Part shown: piece after piece, positions 62,901 to 64,000 of the stretch
Layout: each line of letters begins with the position of its first letter
How positions within the stretch are numbered: position 1 is the first letter of the stretch
Source of the DNA: Symbiodinium natans
Lineage: Eukaryota > Sar > Dinophyceae > Suessiales > Symbiodiniaceae
Direction: 5' to 3'
Length of the DNA stretch: 64,000 bases
NCBI GenBank assembly: GCA_905221605.1
Contig: CAJNDS010002101.1
Coordinates: forward strand, 189,001 to 253,000
Program-made: the position numbers and the translations under genes
Notes under the pieces: generated by a model
The model's input: only the letters and a program-made list of their open reading frames with translations
Databases searched by the model: none
Told to the model about the DNA's origin: nothing

Positions 62901-64000
62901 CCACAACCTTCTCGTCGAACTGAACAGTCTCAAAAAAGAGCAAGGGATGGCTCAGTTATGGTTGGTTCGCTGGCGGTGGGCTCCACGGATGAGGTTTTAC
63001 CTGGGCAAGGTGTTGCTGGACAGGTGAATGGATCTGAAAGCGCTCAAGTTCTTCCTGGGCATGAAGTGGCTGGACAGGAGACGGCGCTGGAAGGAGCAGT
63101 GCAAATTCCCGGCGAGGAGACTGACCAAAATGAAGGAGAAGGTGGGAGCAATGATCTCCGTGGTGATGATGCGAAGAATTTGGACGGTGGTTTGGTGAAG
63201 AGTGACCTTCAGCAATTGCTGGTTAAAGGCCTTCTGAATCGGATTTATTGGAAGGTTGCAGTTGGCAAGTTGCCGGTGGGGCAAAGAGACTGCCAAAAAG
63301 GGTCCAATAAGATGGATCGAAATTTGGTTATTAGCATGTCATCCGAGGGTGCAAGCGAACAGGATGAGAACCTGGCACTGGAGGACGATGCTGATCAGTC
63401 AATGGGTGACGGTGCGATGGTAGTTCTGGTGTATGATCCAAGGACGCTGATTCAGTCGCCAACAACTGATTGGGTTATGCGTCGTGGTCTGACCGATCGT
63501 TCCATCTGGCCAGCAATGGCGTACACAGCACAGAGAATATGTGCTGAAATGGTTCAAGTGGATGAACTGAACGCCCAGTTGAATACTGGGAGACTCCTTT
63601 TTGAAAGGAGAGATCAAGGATATTATTGTGATTTGCATCATTCGTTCCATGACAATCCGTGCTTGCCGGTGGTGGGAAATTATCCTCTTTCGGTGATGGG
63701 TGCACTGCTTTCTCCTGGCCTGGAAAAGGAATTCAGGGATACTGGAAAGTTTGGAACTGCTATGGAGGCAATAGCCTATGATTGGAGTCGCAGTCCAGGC
63801 ATGGAAGTTCATGTGGAACTTATGGCAAGGGTAGCCAATCTGGTCGCTCCATTCCTTAGACTTGGTGGCCAAGGAACAGTGGTGAATTCCGAGTTTCTCT
63901 GGCAGCACGGGAGGGACCAAATGATGGAGTTCCTCCAGGCAGCGACTTGCGCTGATCAATTGGAAGTTCTCTGGAACAGAATGGACGACGATGCTGATGA
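59625..64000 (+). CDS. S1 and triple CCCH zinc-finger protein, continues beyond the window
   Basis: The frame is open from just after TAG at 59622 to the last base, over 1450 codons, with a first ATG at 59649. It holds an acidic linker, an S1 RNA-binding domain (60258-60470: DKITGLVRCINGYGAFLDYG...VKRVEDDG), a Trp-rich patch (KWKDSGWGTWWTGSW), and three CCCH fingers: 61179-61235 (C-x7-C-x5-C-x3-H), 61458-61514 (same spacing) and 61608-61670 (C-x8-C-x5-C-x3-H). A short helical domain follows near 62050, then a basic Arg/Ser part (YRSRSNPVKRGRP) and a folded-looking C-terminal region from about 63400 with no family I recognise. Likely an mRNA-processing or translation-linked RNA binder. It has no stop in the window, so ORF callers that need one miss it. 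Confidence 0.85.

Overview
The window looks like nuclear DNA of a dinoflagellate, most likely Symbiodiniaceae or a relative (inference). The evidence is very abundant plant-type telomere-like repeat TTTAGGG/CCCTAAA in both orientations, a copia retrotransposon with accessory domains of a kind I associate with dinoflagellates, a spliced-leader-like motif ahead of the right-hand gene, and short GC-rich exon-like segments with GT, GC or GA donors.

Layout. 1-16227: interstitial telomere-like arrays, fold-back elements of about 100-130 bp, homopolymer runs, and short unique GC-rich segments that look like exons. 16233-29910: a complete Ty1/copia-type LTR retrotransposon on the minus strand. It has 146-bp LTRs that are identical by eye, a 5-bp target duplication (gggta), a polypurine tract, Gag-protease, Pol (integrase, RT, RNase H) and a very large third frame. 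That frame carries a 2OG-Fe(II) oxygenase-like region, a cytosine-methyltransferase-like region, an SGNH-hydrolase-like region, a Tpt1/KptA-like region and a zinc ribbon. A slippery GGGTTTT joins Gag to Pol in the -1 frame, and a +1 step is needed to pass from Pol to the third frame. 29916-58060: the same repeat-rich landscape, with exon-like segments on both strands, a minisatellite at 39.0-39.7 kb and a fragment of a second retroelement Gag at 54.5-55.0 kb. 58060-64000: a plus-strand gene running off the window. It has a WW domain, then (after one frame break near 59.63 kb) an S1 domain and three CCCH zinc fingers, and is probably an RNA-binding protein.

The most unusual signal is the relation between the telomere-like arrays and the exon-like segments. 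Several segments end exactly where GTTTAGGG begins and start just after CCCTAAAG or CCCTAAACAG. Introns there would open with TTTAGGG units and close with CCCTAAA units, so their ends are complementary. Intron interiors would hold the fold-back elements. Single exon calls are weak because short GC-rich segments are often open in several frames on both strands. The splice-like boundaries and the repeated pattern are the stronger evidence.
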